This document shows positions 47,863-55,760 of a stretch of 64,000 bases of DNA, in pieces. Under the pieces are notes generated by a model that searched no databases, was not told where the DNA came from, and worked only from the letters and a program-made list of their open reading frames with translations. Position 1 is the first letter of the stretch. The number at the start of each line of letters is the position of its first letter. This DNA is from Rhodovulum bhavnagarense (lineage in GTDB: Bacteria; Pseudomonadota; Alphaproteobacteria; Rhodobacterales; Rhodobacteraceae): NCBI RefSeq assembly GCF_004343505.1, contig NZ_SLXU01000002.1, positions 62,001-126,000 of the forward strand, given 5' to 3'. The position numbers and the translations under genes were made by a program.

Positions 47863-49110
47863 TCAGGCGGTGCCAGAGGCTTCGGCTGCCTCGTTCAGAT
47901 CGTAAAGCGATTTGGCAAGCTTCTGGATTTCCTTGCGCAGCGGTGTCTTGGCCGCGGTTTCGGCCAGCGGCAGCCCGTGGTCGCCGGCCTGGGCGATAAC
48001 CTTGCCGCCATCGGGCAACAGCATGTCCAGGTCTATATCCAGGCTTTCGGCCAGCCGCTTGACGCGGCTCTTGCCCGCAAGGTCGGTGAACTTGGGCGCG
48101 CGGTTCAGGATGAAGCGTAACTTTTGATGGGGCAGGTCTTCGGATTTCAGCGCACGTAACAGCCGCAGCGTGTTTTGCGCCGAGCGCATGTCGAGTTCGA
48201 GCAATGCGAAATAGACATGCGCCTTGTTCAGGACCGTTTCGGTCCATTGCACCAGGGTCGTGGGCATGTCGATGACCACGAAATCGAACTGGGACCGAGC
48301 CATTTCCACCAGCGCCTCCACATCTTCGGAGGTGACGATATCCAGCGGCAGGATGTCGGACGGCGCGGTCAGGACGTGCAAGTCCTTGTTATAGGCCTGC
48401 AATGCCTGCATGAAGCTCTCGCAATCCATCGCGGCTATGTCGGTCAGAAGCTCGACAACCGCCTCCTTGCGCGGCAGGTCCAGGAAGGTCGAGACCGAGC
48501 CGAATTGCAGATCGAGATCCAGCAGGCAGATCCGCTTGTCCGTCTTTGCGGCCAGCCTGGTCAGTTCCCAGGCCATGTTCACCGCAAAATTCGAGGCCCC
48601 GACGCCGCCAGCAAGACCATGCACCGGTAAAACCACCCCATCGCGATGGTTCGATGTCACCTTGGGGGCGGCCGGGGCGCGCGCGGATACGGGTTCGGGA
48701 GCAGGGGTGCCAAGCCTGGCGATGGCCTCGTGCAACGCCCCATCGGGCAGCGGGTAGGGAACGAAATCGTCGGCCCCGTGCCGCATGAGCTGGTGCAGCG
48801 CGATCGGGCTCAGTTCTTCAGCGATGACGACGACCTTGATACCGTGGCTCTTGGCACTCCGTATGACCTGGCCGATAAAGGCGATATTGTCCTCATCCTC
48901 TTGATCGACCGCGACTGCCACGAAATTCAGCAAGGAACCGTCGGGCTGGCCGAAATAGGTCGTGGCATCCTCGAACGCGAGATCGCCCCAGCCCTCACCG
49001 AGCTCGGATTCCATATCCTCGATCAGAAGGTCGAAATTCTGGATGTCCCGCGACACAGTGCATGCGGTGATCTGGGCGGGCTCTGATTCCAACGCGGCCA
49101 TACTCGTCAT
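47863..49110 (-). CDS. cpaE: Tad pilus localisation protein CpaE/TadZ, atypical ParA-like
   Basis: This 415-residue protein has a receiver-like N-terminal domain and a MinD/ParA-like C-terminal domain. The P-loop region reads GLAGGVGAS (165-173): compared with the deviant Walker A motif KGGxGKS/T, both lysines are replaced by alanine, while the switch-like LLDLDLQFGSV and FVVIDMP remain. TadZ proteins are known to be atypical, but full loss of both lysines suggests binding rather than hydrolysis of nucleotide. The ATG at 49110 follows GAAGAGAGAGCG. It usually sets pilus position at a pole. Confidence 0.9.
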   Translation of the reverse strand: MTSMAALESEPAQITACTVSRDIQNFDLLIEDMESELGEGWGDLAFEDATTYFGQPDGSLLNFVAVAVDQEDEDNIAFIGQVIRSAKSHGIKVVVIAEELSPIALHQLMRHGADDFVPYPLPDGALHEAIARLGTPAPEPVSARAPAAPKVTSNHRDGVVLPVHGLAGGVGASNFAVNMAWELTRLAAKTDKRICLLDLDLQFGSVSTFLDLPRKEAVVELLTDIAAMDCESFMQALQAYNKDLHVLTAPSDILPLDIVTSEDVEALVEMARSQFDFVVIDMPTTLVQWTETVLNKAHVYFALLELDMRSAQNTLRLLRALKSEDLPHQKLRFILNRAPKFTDLAGKSRVKRLAESLDIDLDMLLPDGGKVIAQAGDHGLPLAETAAKTPLRKEIQKLAKSLYDLNEAAEASGTA

Positions 49111-49298
49111 CGCTCTCTCTTCCCCAATTGTTGGGTCGGCCGGGGAATGGGCGATGCCTGCCCGACGGACCCTCACGCGACTCGTGGGCGCGCGATTTAT
49201 TCCTTGGGAAACAGACTGGAGTTCAAACTGGGCAACATTACGGCTCAAAAACCGTAATTGTTGGATTATCGCGGGCGCCCGGACGTGGGCGATCGCGG

Positions 49299-49946
49299 TC
49301 AGTCGCTGGTTTGCGCAGCGTCGGCGTGGATGCCGGGTTCGGTCGCGCTTTGCAGGAATTCCTCGTAAACGCGCTGCGCATATTTGCCATCATGGACCAG
49401 GGGCACGGGCCTGAGGAACCCCGATACCTCGGTCACGGTGCGCCGGTTACGCCGTTCGCGCCCCTCGGTGACAATCAGAGGCTGGGTTTCGCCAAAGGAA
49501 ACCATGGCCTCAAGCCGGTTGCGCGAAATCCCCTGCGAAACCATGAAATCGACCGCCGCCCGCGCACGGCGCATGCCCAGTGCGCGGTTATAGGCGGTAC
49601 TGCCCACCATGTCCGTATGGCCGTAGACGCGGAACTTGACCAGCGGGTAGGCACGGATCCATTCCGCCTGGCGGCTCAGAACGGCGCGGGCCTGGCCGTC
49701 CAGAACGGCGCTGTCGAAGGCAAAGTTGATCGTGCTGGGCACTTCGGCGGCAAAGCGGCGCGACAGGTTGAGGACCGCGCTGCGGTCGCCATTCATCACC
49801 TGGGTGTTGTTCATCGTGGCATTGCCGAAATCGCCCTGACCGAGAAATTCGCCGGCTGGCCGGTTGAAGTCGACCATCGCGCCGGGCGAACAGGCCGACA
49901 GCGCGGTAATCGCGCCGAGAGACATCACGAGGACAGGCGCGCGCAT
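49299..49946 (-). CDS. OmpA-family lipoprotein of the Tad locus
   Basis: This 215-residue lipoprotein (lipobox ALSAC, Cys19) has an OmpA-like peptidoglycan-binding domain: INFAFDSAVLDGQARAVLSRQAEW, FRVYGHTDMVGSTAYNRALGMRRARA and FGETQPLIVTEGRERRNRRT. It sits between the secretin and cpaE genes, where other Tad loci have cpaD/rcpB-type outer-membrane proteins, and may anchor the secretin to peptidoglycan. The start overlaps nothing; the secretin stop lies three bases upstream, so the two are coupled. Confidence 0.88.
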   Translation of the reverse strand: MRAPVLVMSLGAITALSACSPGAMVDFNRPAGEFLGQGDFGNATMNNTQVMNGDRSAVLNLSRRFAAEVPSTINFAFDSAVLDGQARAVLSRQAEWIRAYPLVKFRVYGHTDMVGSTAYNRALGMRRARAAVDFMVSQGISRNRLEAMVSFGETQPLIVTEGRERRNRRTVTEVSGFLRPVPLVHDGKYAQRVYEEFLQSATEPGIHADAAQTSD

Positions 49947-49949
49947 CGT

Positions 49950-51320
49950 TTACTCCATCACATAGCCGTAAGAGCCGGTGAAATCCTGGCGCGCAACCTC
50001 GCCGGCGGCACCATTTTGCGGCAGGGATTTGCCGTCGACCTTGCCGAACAGGAACAACTCTCGTTCGCTGGGCGGCCGAATCCGGTCGGTCGGAAGTGCC
50101 AGCGCCTCGCCCCGCGTGGGGCTGACGAGATGGGCGGTCACGATGATTACCAGTTCGCTTTGTTCGCGCTGATATTCGGCACTGCGAAACAGGGCGCCCA
50201 GGATCGGGATGTCGCCCAGCCACGGCACCTGGCCGTTGAGACTGGTAAAATCATCCTTGAGCAGGCCCGCCACCGCGAAACTTTCCCCGTCGCGCAACTC
50301 TACCGTGGTCGAAGTGGACCGGGTCGAGAACCCGCTGATCGAGAACCCGCCATTGGTATAGGAAACGGTCGGATCGATGCCGCTGACCTCGGCGCCCATC
50401 TTGAGGTTGATGGTCTTGCCGATCACCCGCGGGGTGAAGTTCAGCGAGATCCCGAACGGTTTGAACTCGACGGTAATATTGCCCTCGTCGTTGGCGATCG
50501 GCACCGGATACTCGCCCCCCGCCAGGAATTTCGCCTCCTGGCCCGACAATGCAGTCAGGTTGGGTTCAGCCAGCGTGCGCACGAATCCCTTGGTTTCCAA
50601 TGCTTCTAGCAGAACGTCGAACTGCATCGCGCCGAGGCCGCCATTGATCGACAAAAGCCCCGTGCCGGTGCCGGAGGTCGTCATGGAATCCGCGATCACC
50701 GTTGTGTCGCCGCCGTCGATTGTCGCTCCGGCGCGGAAATTGGTGCCGAGGCTCTTTGAAACCGAGCGGTTCATTTCGGCAAAGCGGACCTTCAGCATCA
50801 CCTGTTCGCTGCCACCCACAGATAACAGGTTGGATACCTTGCCCGGCGCATAGCGCGACGCAAGGTCGATGGCGCGGTCCACGACATGGGACGAGGTGAC
50901 GGTGCCTGACAGCACCAGACCGTCATTGGCAGAGCGCACCTCGATCGGCTCGCCTGGCAGAACCTCGCCAAGGCGTTCCTTGAGTTCGCTCAGATCGGGC
51001 GTTACCCGCACCTCGACATTGGTCAGCAATCGGCCATCGGGCGCCAACAGTGTCAGCGTCGTGCGGCCCGGCGACTTGCCCAGCACATAGATCGTGCGAT
51101 CAGACAGCGTCGAGATATCCGCGATCTGCGGGTTTGAAATCGACAATTCGGCGAAAACCTCATCGCTTTCCACCACGACGGCACGGTTCATCGGAACGGT
51201 CAGCTTTCCCGACGTGCCCCCGCCCAGCGCGCGCAAGGTCTGCGATTGGGCCATGCCCGCGATCCCTGCGACCGCGGCGGCCCCGATCAGCACGGCTGTA
51301 ACTAGCCCTTTGATTTTCAT
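49950..51320 (-). CDS. rcpA: Tad pilus secretin RcpA/CpaC
   Basis: This 456-residue outer-membrane secretin has a signal peptide (KIKGLVTAVLIGAAAVAGIAG), a pilus-secretin N-domain (LTVPMNRAVVVESDEVFAELSI, IYVLGKSPGRTTLTLL), a BON-like domain (VVDRAIDLASRYAPGKV) and the C-terminal secretin core with VRTLAEPNLTALSGQEAKFLAGGEYPVP-type sequence and VPWLGDIPILGALFRS. It forms the exit pore for the Flp pilus. It lies 177 bases after cpaB. Confidence 0.95.
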   Translation of the reverse strand: MKIKGLVTAVLIGAAAVAGIAGMAQSQTLRALGGGTSGKLTVPMNRAVVVESDEVFAELSISNPQIADISTLSDRTIYVLGKSPGRTTLTLLAPDGRLLTNVEVRVTPDLSELKERLGEVLPGEPIEVRSANDGLVLSGTVTSSHVVDRAIDLASRYAPGKVSNLLSVGGSEQVMLKVRFAEMNRSVSKSLGTNFRAGATIDGGDTTVIADSMTTSGTGTGLLSINGGLGAMQFDVLLEALETKGFVRTLAEPNLTALSGQEAKFLAGGEYPVPIANDEGNITVEFKPFGISLNFTPRVIGKTINLKMGAEVSGIDPTVSYTNGGFSISGFSTRSTSTTVELRDGESFAVAGLLKDDFTSLNGQVPWLGDIPILGALFRSAEYQREQSELVIIVTAHLVSPTRGEALALPTDRIRPPSERELFLFGKVDGKSLPQNGAAGEVARQDFTGSYGYVME

Positions 51321-51497
51321 GTGATCCTGCCTTTCCGATCACGCCTCGATGCAGGGTCTTTCGCGCCCAATTTTCAAGACCATGTTCGAAAACCGGAAAT
51401 TTTTCAAGAATCAATGCATTGGCGCGGGGCGTTTATGTAGAAAAACCGCAACAGGTCACTGCCGGGCCGGCCGCCCTGTCGCGGAAGTGGGCGCGCG

Positions 51498-52340
51498 TCA
51501 ATTCGTGCAGGGGATCGGGATTTCCACCACCTCGGCGCCCCGGCGGGTGCGGATGGTGCAGACTTCCTTTTGTGTTTCGACCAGTTCGGGCACCTCGTCA
51601 TCGACGATCCCCAAAAGTCGTTTCTGGTCGATTTCCACCACTTCGGAAATTGCTTCTTCGTCCGAGGCGACCAGCGACAGCGACAAGCGCCCGGTGGATT
51701 GTGCCTGCGCGAGGGCAGCGACCTGCTGCGGCGTGGCCTCGACCGTGACGGTGCGCGCGATCAGGGGCCGGGTGGTATCGTTGTCGGCGATCTGGTCCAC
51801 GGCGATCAGTGCCACACCGCTTTGGATCAGGCGGGTGACCTGTTTGCGATCGACATCGCCGGTCCAGTAGACATCGACCGTGTCGCCCGGCCTCAGGAAT
51901 CCCGAAACGCCCGAGGCCACGTCGACCCGGATCGCAAAGGCGCGCATGCCCTTGCCCAGCCGCGCGGTCAGTCCCGCATCTGCACCCGGCTCTGTCAGTT
52001 TCACGGCAAGCAGCGGCTCGCCCGCCTCGACCGCGCGCAGCACGCTGCGATAGGCGGGGGCGCCCTCTGGGAACATTGTCTTTTCGTCCTGGAAGGTGCC
52101 CTCGGGCAGCCATTTCTTGGGCCAGGGCGCAAGCGCCATCTTGTCGGCGGTCAGTTGTTCACCATAGCGCAGGGGGGTCTTGGCCACCAGAACCGGGACC
52201 AGCTCGATCTGGGGCGCGGTATTTGCGCGTTCCTGTGCCAGCGCCTGTTCATATTGCTGGATATAGCCCTGCGCCATGTAAACCGCGAACCCCGCCAGCC
52301 CCAGCCCGGCCACCAATACAAGCCCAAAGATCATCCGCAT
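51498..52340 (-). CDS. cpaB: Tad pilus assembly protein CpaB/RcpC
   Basis: This 280-residue protein has one N-terminal membrane helix (IFGLVLVAGLGLAGFAVYMA) and an SAF domain (VLVAKTPLRYGEQLTADKMALAPW), followed by the RcpC/CpaB beta-rich region with FAIRVDVASGVSGFLRPGDTVDVYW. It ends CTIRTRRGAEVVEIPIPCTN with two cysteines that could form a disulfide. It acts in the periplasm with the secretin. It follows the second pilin gene after about 175 bases. Confidence 0.94.
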   Translation of the reverse strand: MRMIFGLVLVAGLGLAGFAVYMAQGYIQQYEQALAQERANTAPQIELVPVLVAKTPLRYGEQLTADKMALAPWPKKWLPEGTFQDEKTMFPEGAPAYRSVLRAVEAGEPLLAVKLTEPGADAGLTARLGKGMRAFAIRVDVASGVSGFLRPGDTVDVYWTGDVDRKQVTRLIQSGVALIAVDQIADNDTTRPLIARTVTVEATPQQVAALAQAQSTGRLSLSLVASDEEAISEVVEIDQKRLLGIVDDEVPELVETQKEVCTIRTRRGAEVVEIPIPCTN

Positions 52341-52515
52341 GGCCCGATCCTTTCCTCTCAGGCCGCCCGCCAGATTTAGGGGCGGCGCCGCATGTACTTA
52401 CCTTCGGATCGAGGATGCCCGTCGATTACGGCAATTGCGTGGTAACACCACGGCGCCTGTCGGGATTTTTTCCGATCCGGGAACAAATCGCCGGAACAAC
52501 CGCCAGTCGCGCAGA

Positions 52516-52704
52516 CTAGTTCGTGCCGGCCCCGATCCCGGCCATCTTTGATGAAATGTCATCGCCCAACCCGTCGGTCGAGGTGCCGAAGGTCGACATC
52601 ACCAGCACACCCAGCCCGATGACCCCTGCGCTCAAAACCACCCAGTCCAGCGAGGTATTGCCATCTTCCTGGCGGATGAAGGTCGCGATGCGATCTGTTT
52701 TCAT
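52516..52704 (-). CDS. Flp-type pilin-like protein, second copy
   Basis: This 62-residue prepilin-like protein has a short basic leader (MKTDRIATFIRQEDG), a cleavage-type glycine at residue 15 and a hydrophobic helix (WVVLSAGVIGLGVLVM). The residue at mature position +5 is Asp20, followed by Trp21, instead of the Glu-Tyr of classical Flp pilins. The C-terminus is rich in Gly, Ser and Thr. The ATG at 52704 follows GGAGAAAGAC. It lies after the terminator of the first pilin gene and before cpaB, so it could be a minor pilin at lower level. Confidence 0.82.
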   Translation of the reverse strand: MKTDRIATFIRQEDGNTSLDWVVLSAGVIGLGVLVMSTFGTSTDGLGDDISSKMAGIGAGTN

Positions 52705-52880
52705 GTCTTTCTCCAAAGCACGAGCACTCGTTACGTCTGTTCATGGCGCGGCAGTGATGCGCAGGTGGCCATTTTCACAGGATGGTGGGCAATTGCGGCG
52801 CGCGCGGGGTGCCGATGTGCCCCCAACCGGGTGTTTTCGGGATCGGTTGCGGGCCGGGCCGGCTGGATGCGCCGAGAACG

Positions 52881-52910
52881 GAAAAGGCCGCGCCCTGGAA
52901 GGACGCGGCC
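52881..52910 (-). terminator. Intrinsic terminator after the first pilin gene
   Basis: On the minus strand GGCCGCG and CGCGGCC form a stem extended by TCC/GGG pairing, followed by TTTT (52885 to 52882). It begins 23 bases after the pilin stop. It would cut most transcripts here, giving more pilin than downstream assembly proteins. Confidence 0.8.
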
Positions 52911-52933
52911 AAATATCATCGGTGAGGGCGAGG

Positions 52934-53134
52934 TTAGTTCGCCGTCCAATCCGTGACGGTGGCAGTGTTGAGGTTGGTTTGGATCTTGCCGGCCAGGGTT
53001 TCCACGCCACCACCCACGGTGGTCAGCACGGCCAGGCCAAGGCCGACGATAGCGGCGGTCAGCACGACCCAGTCCACGGTCACGGCGCCGGATTCGTCGT
53101 CGCGGAAGTTTTTGATCAGGTTGAAAAGTTTCAT
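52934..53134 (-). CDS. flp: Flp-type major pilin
   Basis: This 66-residue prepilin has a leader ending in DDESG (cleavage after Gly16) and a mature helix AVTVDWVVLTAAIVGLGLAV. As in the second copy, mature position +5 is Asp (Asp21) and +6 is Trp, not the Glu-Tyr pair of most Flp pilins. The short C-terminus is rich in Thr and Asn. A strong GGAGGGACGAACA site precedes the ATG at 53134. It is first in the Tad locus with its own terminator, the expected arrangement for the major subunit. Confidence 0.88.
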   Translation of the reverse strand: MKLFNLIKNFRDDESGAVTVDWVVLTAAIVGLGLAVLTTVGGGVETLAGKIQTNLNTATVTDWTAN

Positions 53135-53490
53135 TGTTCGTCCCTCCAGTAGGATGCTCGCTCTGTTTCGGTTTGCCTTGTCGGGACCGTCTTGGGCCGG
53201 CCTCTGTCTTGGCCCGATCACCGCCTTGGCATGGGTGTATATGGCCAGCGGAATGGGGCGAGAGTTTGACTGAGGCTAGGCATTTTTCGAAGGGGTTAAA
53301 AAAGATAATACTTTTGGGTCAAGCCAATGAAAATAATTGTAAAAATTTTACACTTCGGGCTCTCGATCACGCATGGGCCGCGTGCGGGCCGATGCGCCAG
53401 GCCGCGTTCGCCCCCCTTGAGAGTAGCCATCAAGCGGGATTCTTGCGAGACTGACGCCAACGCGAAAACGGGCGCAGAGGCAGGAAGGCA
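53135..53490. other. AT-rich divergent region between flp and the lytic transglycosylase
   Basis: This 356-base region separates two divergent genes and must hold the flp promoter. No gene is visible. Positions ~53280-53352 are strikingly AT-rich for this genome. They end in a perfect palindrome TGTAAAA-A-TTTTACA (53338-53352), a likely operator or promoter-associated site. The part next to the transglycosylase start contains AGGAAGG as its ribosome-binding site. Confidence 0.55.
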
Positions 53491-54306
53491 ATGATGCGAC
53501 GCTTGGCGGCGGCGATAGGTTTCGGGGCGGCCCTCGCGCTGACGCCCTGCGCCGGGGCCGAGCCGTCAGCGACATCGGATTTCACCTTTCGGCGGGTCAA
53601 GCCGCCCGCACCCGGCGCGGGCCGCCTGATCACGGTTCAGATCGCCCCGGCCGCGCCGCAACTGCCCCCTGCCGCCGACGAACCGGGGACACGGCCTGTC
53701 CAGCCGGACGAATCCGCCGCCTGGTTCTGGGGGGCGGTTTCGCCAGCGCTTGCCGATAGCGGCCCGGGCCGGCTGTCGCAGGCTGTCGCCGCCTTGGCGA
53801 CAGCACCCGTCAACGAGGCGGTCAGCGCGCCGCGCCTGCACCTGCTGGAGCGCATCGCGCAGACCCATGGCGTCGATATACTCATGGCCACGGCGGGTAC
53901 TCGGGTATCGCCCGCGCTGGCACTGGCGGTCATCGGGGTCGAAAGTGCGGGCCGCGCCGATGCCGTAAGCAACGCGGGCGCACAGGGGTTGATGCAACTC
54001 ATGCCCGCCACCGCCGACCGCTTCGGGGTCGATCAGGCACTGGAGGCCGGAGCGAACATCCGCGGCGGGGTGGCGTTCCTGGATCACCTGATCGCGCGTT
54101 ACGCGGGCGATCCCATCCTTGTGCTGGCGGCCTATAATGCCGGTGAGGGCGCCGTGCGCGACCATGCGGGCGTGCCGCCCTTTGCAGAAACGCGTAGCTA
54201 TGTACCGCGCGTCCTGGCCGCCTGGACGGTGGCGCGCAACCTGTGCCAGGTCCCGCCCGTCCTGATCAGCGATGGCTGCATCTTCCAGCGGATGGAGAAA
54301 GGATAG
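53491..54306 (+). CDS. Lytic transglycosylase (SLT domain)
   Basis: This 271-residue exported protein has a signal peptide (RRLAAAIGFGAALALTPCAGA), a Pro-rich ~100-residue spacer and a C-terminal SLT domain. The catalytic glutamate is Glu151 in VIGVESAGRADAVSNAGAQGLMQLMPATA, and AAYNAGEGAV carries the second motif. It cleaves peptidoglycan glycosidic bonds, which could open the wall for the adjacent Tad pilus. Its stop directly abuts the next ATG, so it is co-transcribed with the HAD-UbiA gene. That links wall remodelling with the arabinose-donor genes. Confidence 0.92.
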   Translation: MMRRLAAAIGFGAALALTPCAGAEPSATSDFTFRRVKPPAPGAGRLITVQIAPAAPQLPPAADEPGTRPVQPDESAAWFWGAVSPALADSGPGRLSQAVAALATAPVNEAVSAPRLHLLERIAQTHGVDILMATAGTRVSPALALAVIGVESAGRADAVSNAGAQGLMQLMPATADRFGVDQALEAGANIRGGVAFLDHLIARYAGDPILVLAAYNAGEGAVRDHAGVPPFAETRSYVPRVLAAWTVARNLCQVPPVLISDGCIFQRMEKG

Positions 54307-55743
54307 ATGACCGGGAACAGGCCGCTGGTGCTGGATGTGGACGGCACGTTTCTGCGCACCGATCTTTTGCTTGAGTGCTTTTGGGGCGGGTTGCACCGCG
54401 CGCCGCTGGCTACTCTGGCGGCGACCTTTCGCAACCTCAAGGACCGTGCGGCGCTCAAGCGTGCGCTGGCGGAGATTGCGCCTCCGCGGGTCGATCTGCT
54501 TCCGCTGCGCAATGAGATCGCGGCCGAGGCGCTGGCCGCGCGCGAGGATGGGCGCGAGGTGGTCCTGGCCTCGGCGTCGGATGCCGCCTTGGTCGGACAA
54601 CTGACCGCGCATTACGGCTTTGGCCCGCACGGCTTTGGATCGGACGGGCGGACCAACCTCAAGGCAGAGACCAAGGCGCAGGCCCTGGTTCGGGCCTATG
54701 GTGAGCGCGGCTTCGATTATGCCGGCGACAGTGCTGCCGATCGCGCGGTCTGGGCGGTCGCCGATCAGGCGCTGGTTGTTGGGCCGGTCCGGGGTGCGGC
54801 CACGGCCCTGCGTGCCGCCGGTCACGAGGTGCGCGAGGTCGACGGCCGATGGCATCTGCGTGACCTGTTACGGGCGTTGCGGCCGCATCAATGGGTCAAG
54901 AACGGGCTGTTGTTCCTGCCGATGCTGGCCGCACATGATTTCAGGCTGGGTACTCTGGCGCTGGTGCTGGCCGGGATCGCGGCTTTTTCGGCGGCGGCGT
55001 CCAGCATCTATATCGTCAACGACCTGCTTGATCTCGAGGCCGACCGCCTGCATCCGACGAAATGTAATCGCCCGTTCGCGTCCGGTGCGGTGCCGATCCG
55101 GATCGGCATGGTGGCAACTGTTGCCCTGGCTTTGGTCGCGCTGGGGATCGGCGGGGCGCTGGGGCCGCCCTTCGTGGCCGTGATCGCGGTCTATATGGCC
55201 CTGTCGCTGGCCTATTCGCTCAGGCTCAAGCGGATGCGTTGGGTGGATGTCGCGACGCTTGCCTCGCTTTACACCCTGCGCGTTGTGGCCGGGGCGGCGG
55301 CTAGCGGTGGCGAGGCGTCGTTCCTGATGCTGGTTTTTGTCTTTCCGGTCTTCCTGACGCTGGGCTGCGTCAAGCGGATGACGGAACTGGCGCTGGCCCC
55401 AAGCGATGGGCGGCTGCCCGGTCGTGGGTACGGGCGTGCGGATCGCGACGATCTGCTAAACGTTGCGGGCCTGGGCACCGTGGGTGCGCTGGTGATCTTT
55501 TTCAGCTACAGTTTCACCTCGCAGGCAGAGGCCCTTTACCCGGCGCGCTGGATGTTGTGGCTGGCGCTGTTGCCGATTGCAGCATGGCTGATGCGGATGG
55601 TGCGGCTGGGTTATCGCGGACAGCAGGATTACGATCCGATCGTCTTTGCATTGCGTGACAGGGCCGGGCTTGGGCTGATCTTCTTGACGCTCTCGCTGAT
55701 GATGTACAGTTCCGGTCTGTGGCAACGCTGGGTCGGATTCTGA
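54307..55743 (+). CDS. HAD phosphatase / UbiA-type phosphoribosyl-polyprenyl-phosphate synthase fusion
   Basis: This 478-residue two-domain protein has a HAD-like N-terminus (residues ~1-185) with the nucleophile motif LDVDGT (Asp10, Asp12), the LASASD segment and GDSAADRAVW (Asp141). The UbiA membrane domain (~186-478) opens RPHQWVKN and has the first Asp motif NDLLDLEAD (238-246) directly followed by HPTKCNRPFASG. It then has KRMTELAL and PIVFALRDR. These last motifs match, from memory, mycobacterial DPPR synthase Rv3806c rather than quinone-type UbiA. The HAD part could remove the 5'-phosphate of the product, a job done by a separate protein in mycobacteria. It is convergent with the dprE-like genes. 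Confidence 0.83.
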   Translation: MTGNRPLVLDVDGTFLRTDLLLECFWGGLHRAPLATLAATFRNLKDRAALKRALAEIAPPRVDLLPLRNEIAAEALAAREDGREVVLASASDAALVGQLTAHYGFGPHGFGSDGRTNLKAETKAQALVRAYGERGFDYAGDSAADRAVWAVADQALVVGPVRGAATALRAAGHEVREVDGRWHLRDLLRALRPHQWVKNGLLFLPMLAAHDFRLGTLALVLAGIAAFSAAASSIYIVNDLLDLEADRLHPTKCNRPFASGAVPIRIGMVATVALALVALGIGGALGPPFVAVIAVYMALSLAYSLRLKRMRWVDVATLASLYTLRVVAGAAASGGEASFLMLVFVFPVFLTLGCVKRMTELALAPSDGRLPGRGYGRADRDDLLNVAGLGTVGALVIFFSYSFTSQAEALYPARWMLWLALLPIAAWLMRMVRLGYRGQQDYDPIVFALRDRAGLGLIFLTLSLMMYSSGLWQRWVGF

Positions 55744-55760
55744 GCCCGGCCAGGGCTCAG
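55740..55760. terminator. Bidirectional hairpin sharing both stop codons
   Basis: CTGAGCCC (55740-55747) pairs perfectly with GGGCTCAG (55753-55760). The TGA of the HAD-UbiA gene (plus) and the TGA of the SDR gene (minus) are both inside the stem. It lies in the 13-base gap between convergent genes and probably ends transcription from both sides, though T-runs are weak. Confidence 0.55.

Noticed and set aside
54307-55743. Annotation as 4-hydroxybenzoate polyprenyltransferase (quinone synthesis)
   Set aside because: The HPTKxxRP sequence after the first Asp motif and the RPHQWVKN opening match DPPR-synthase-type enzymes, and the neighbours belong to an arabinose-donor route.
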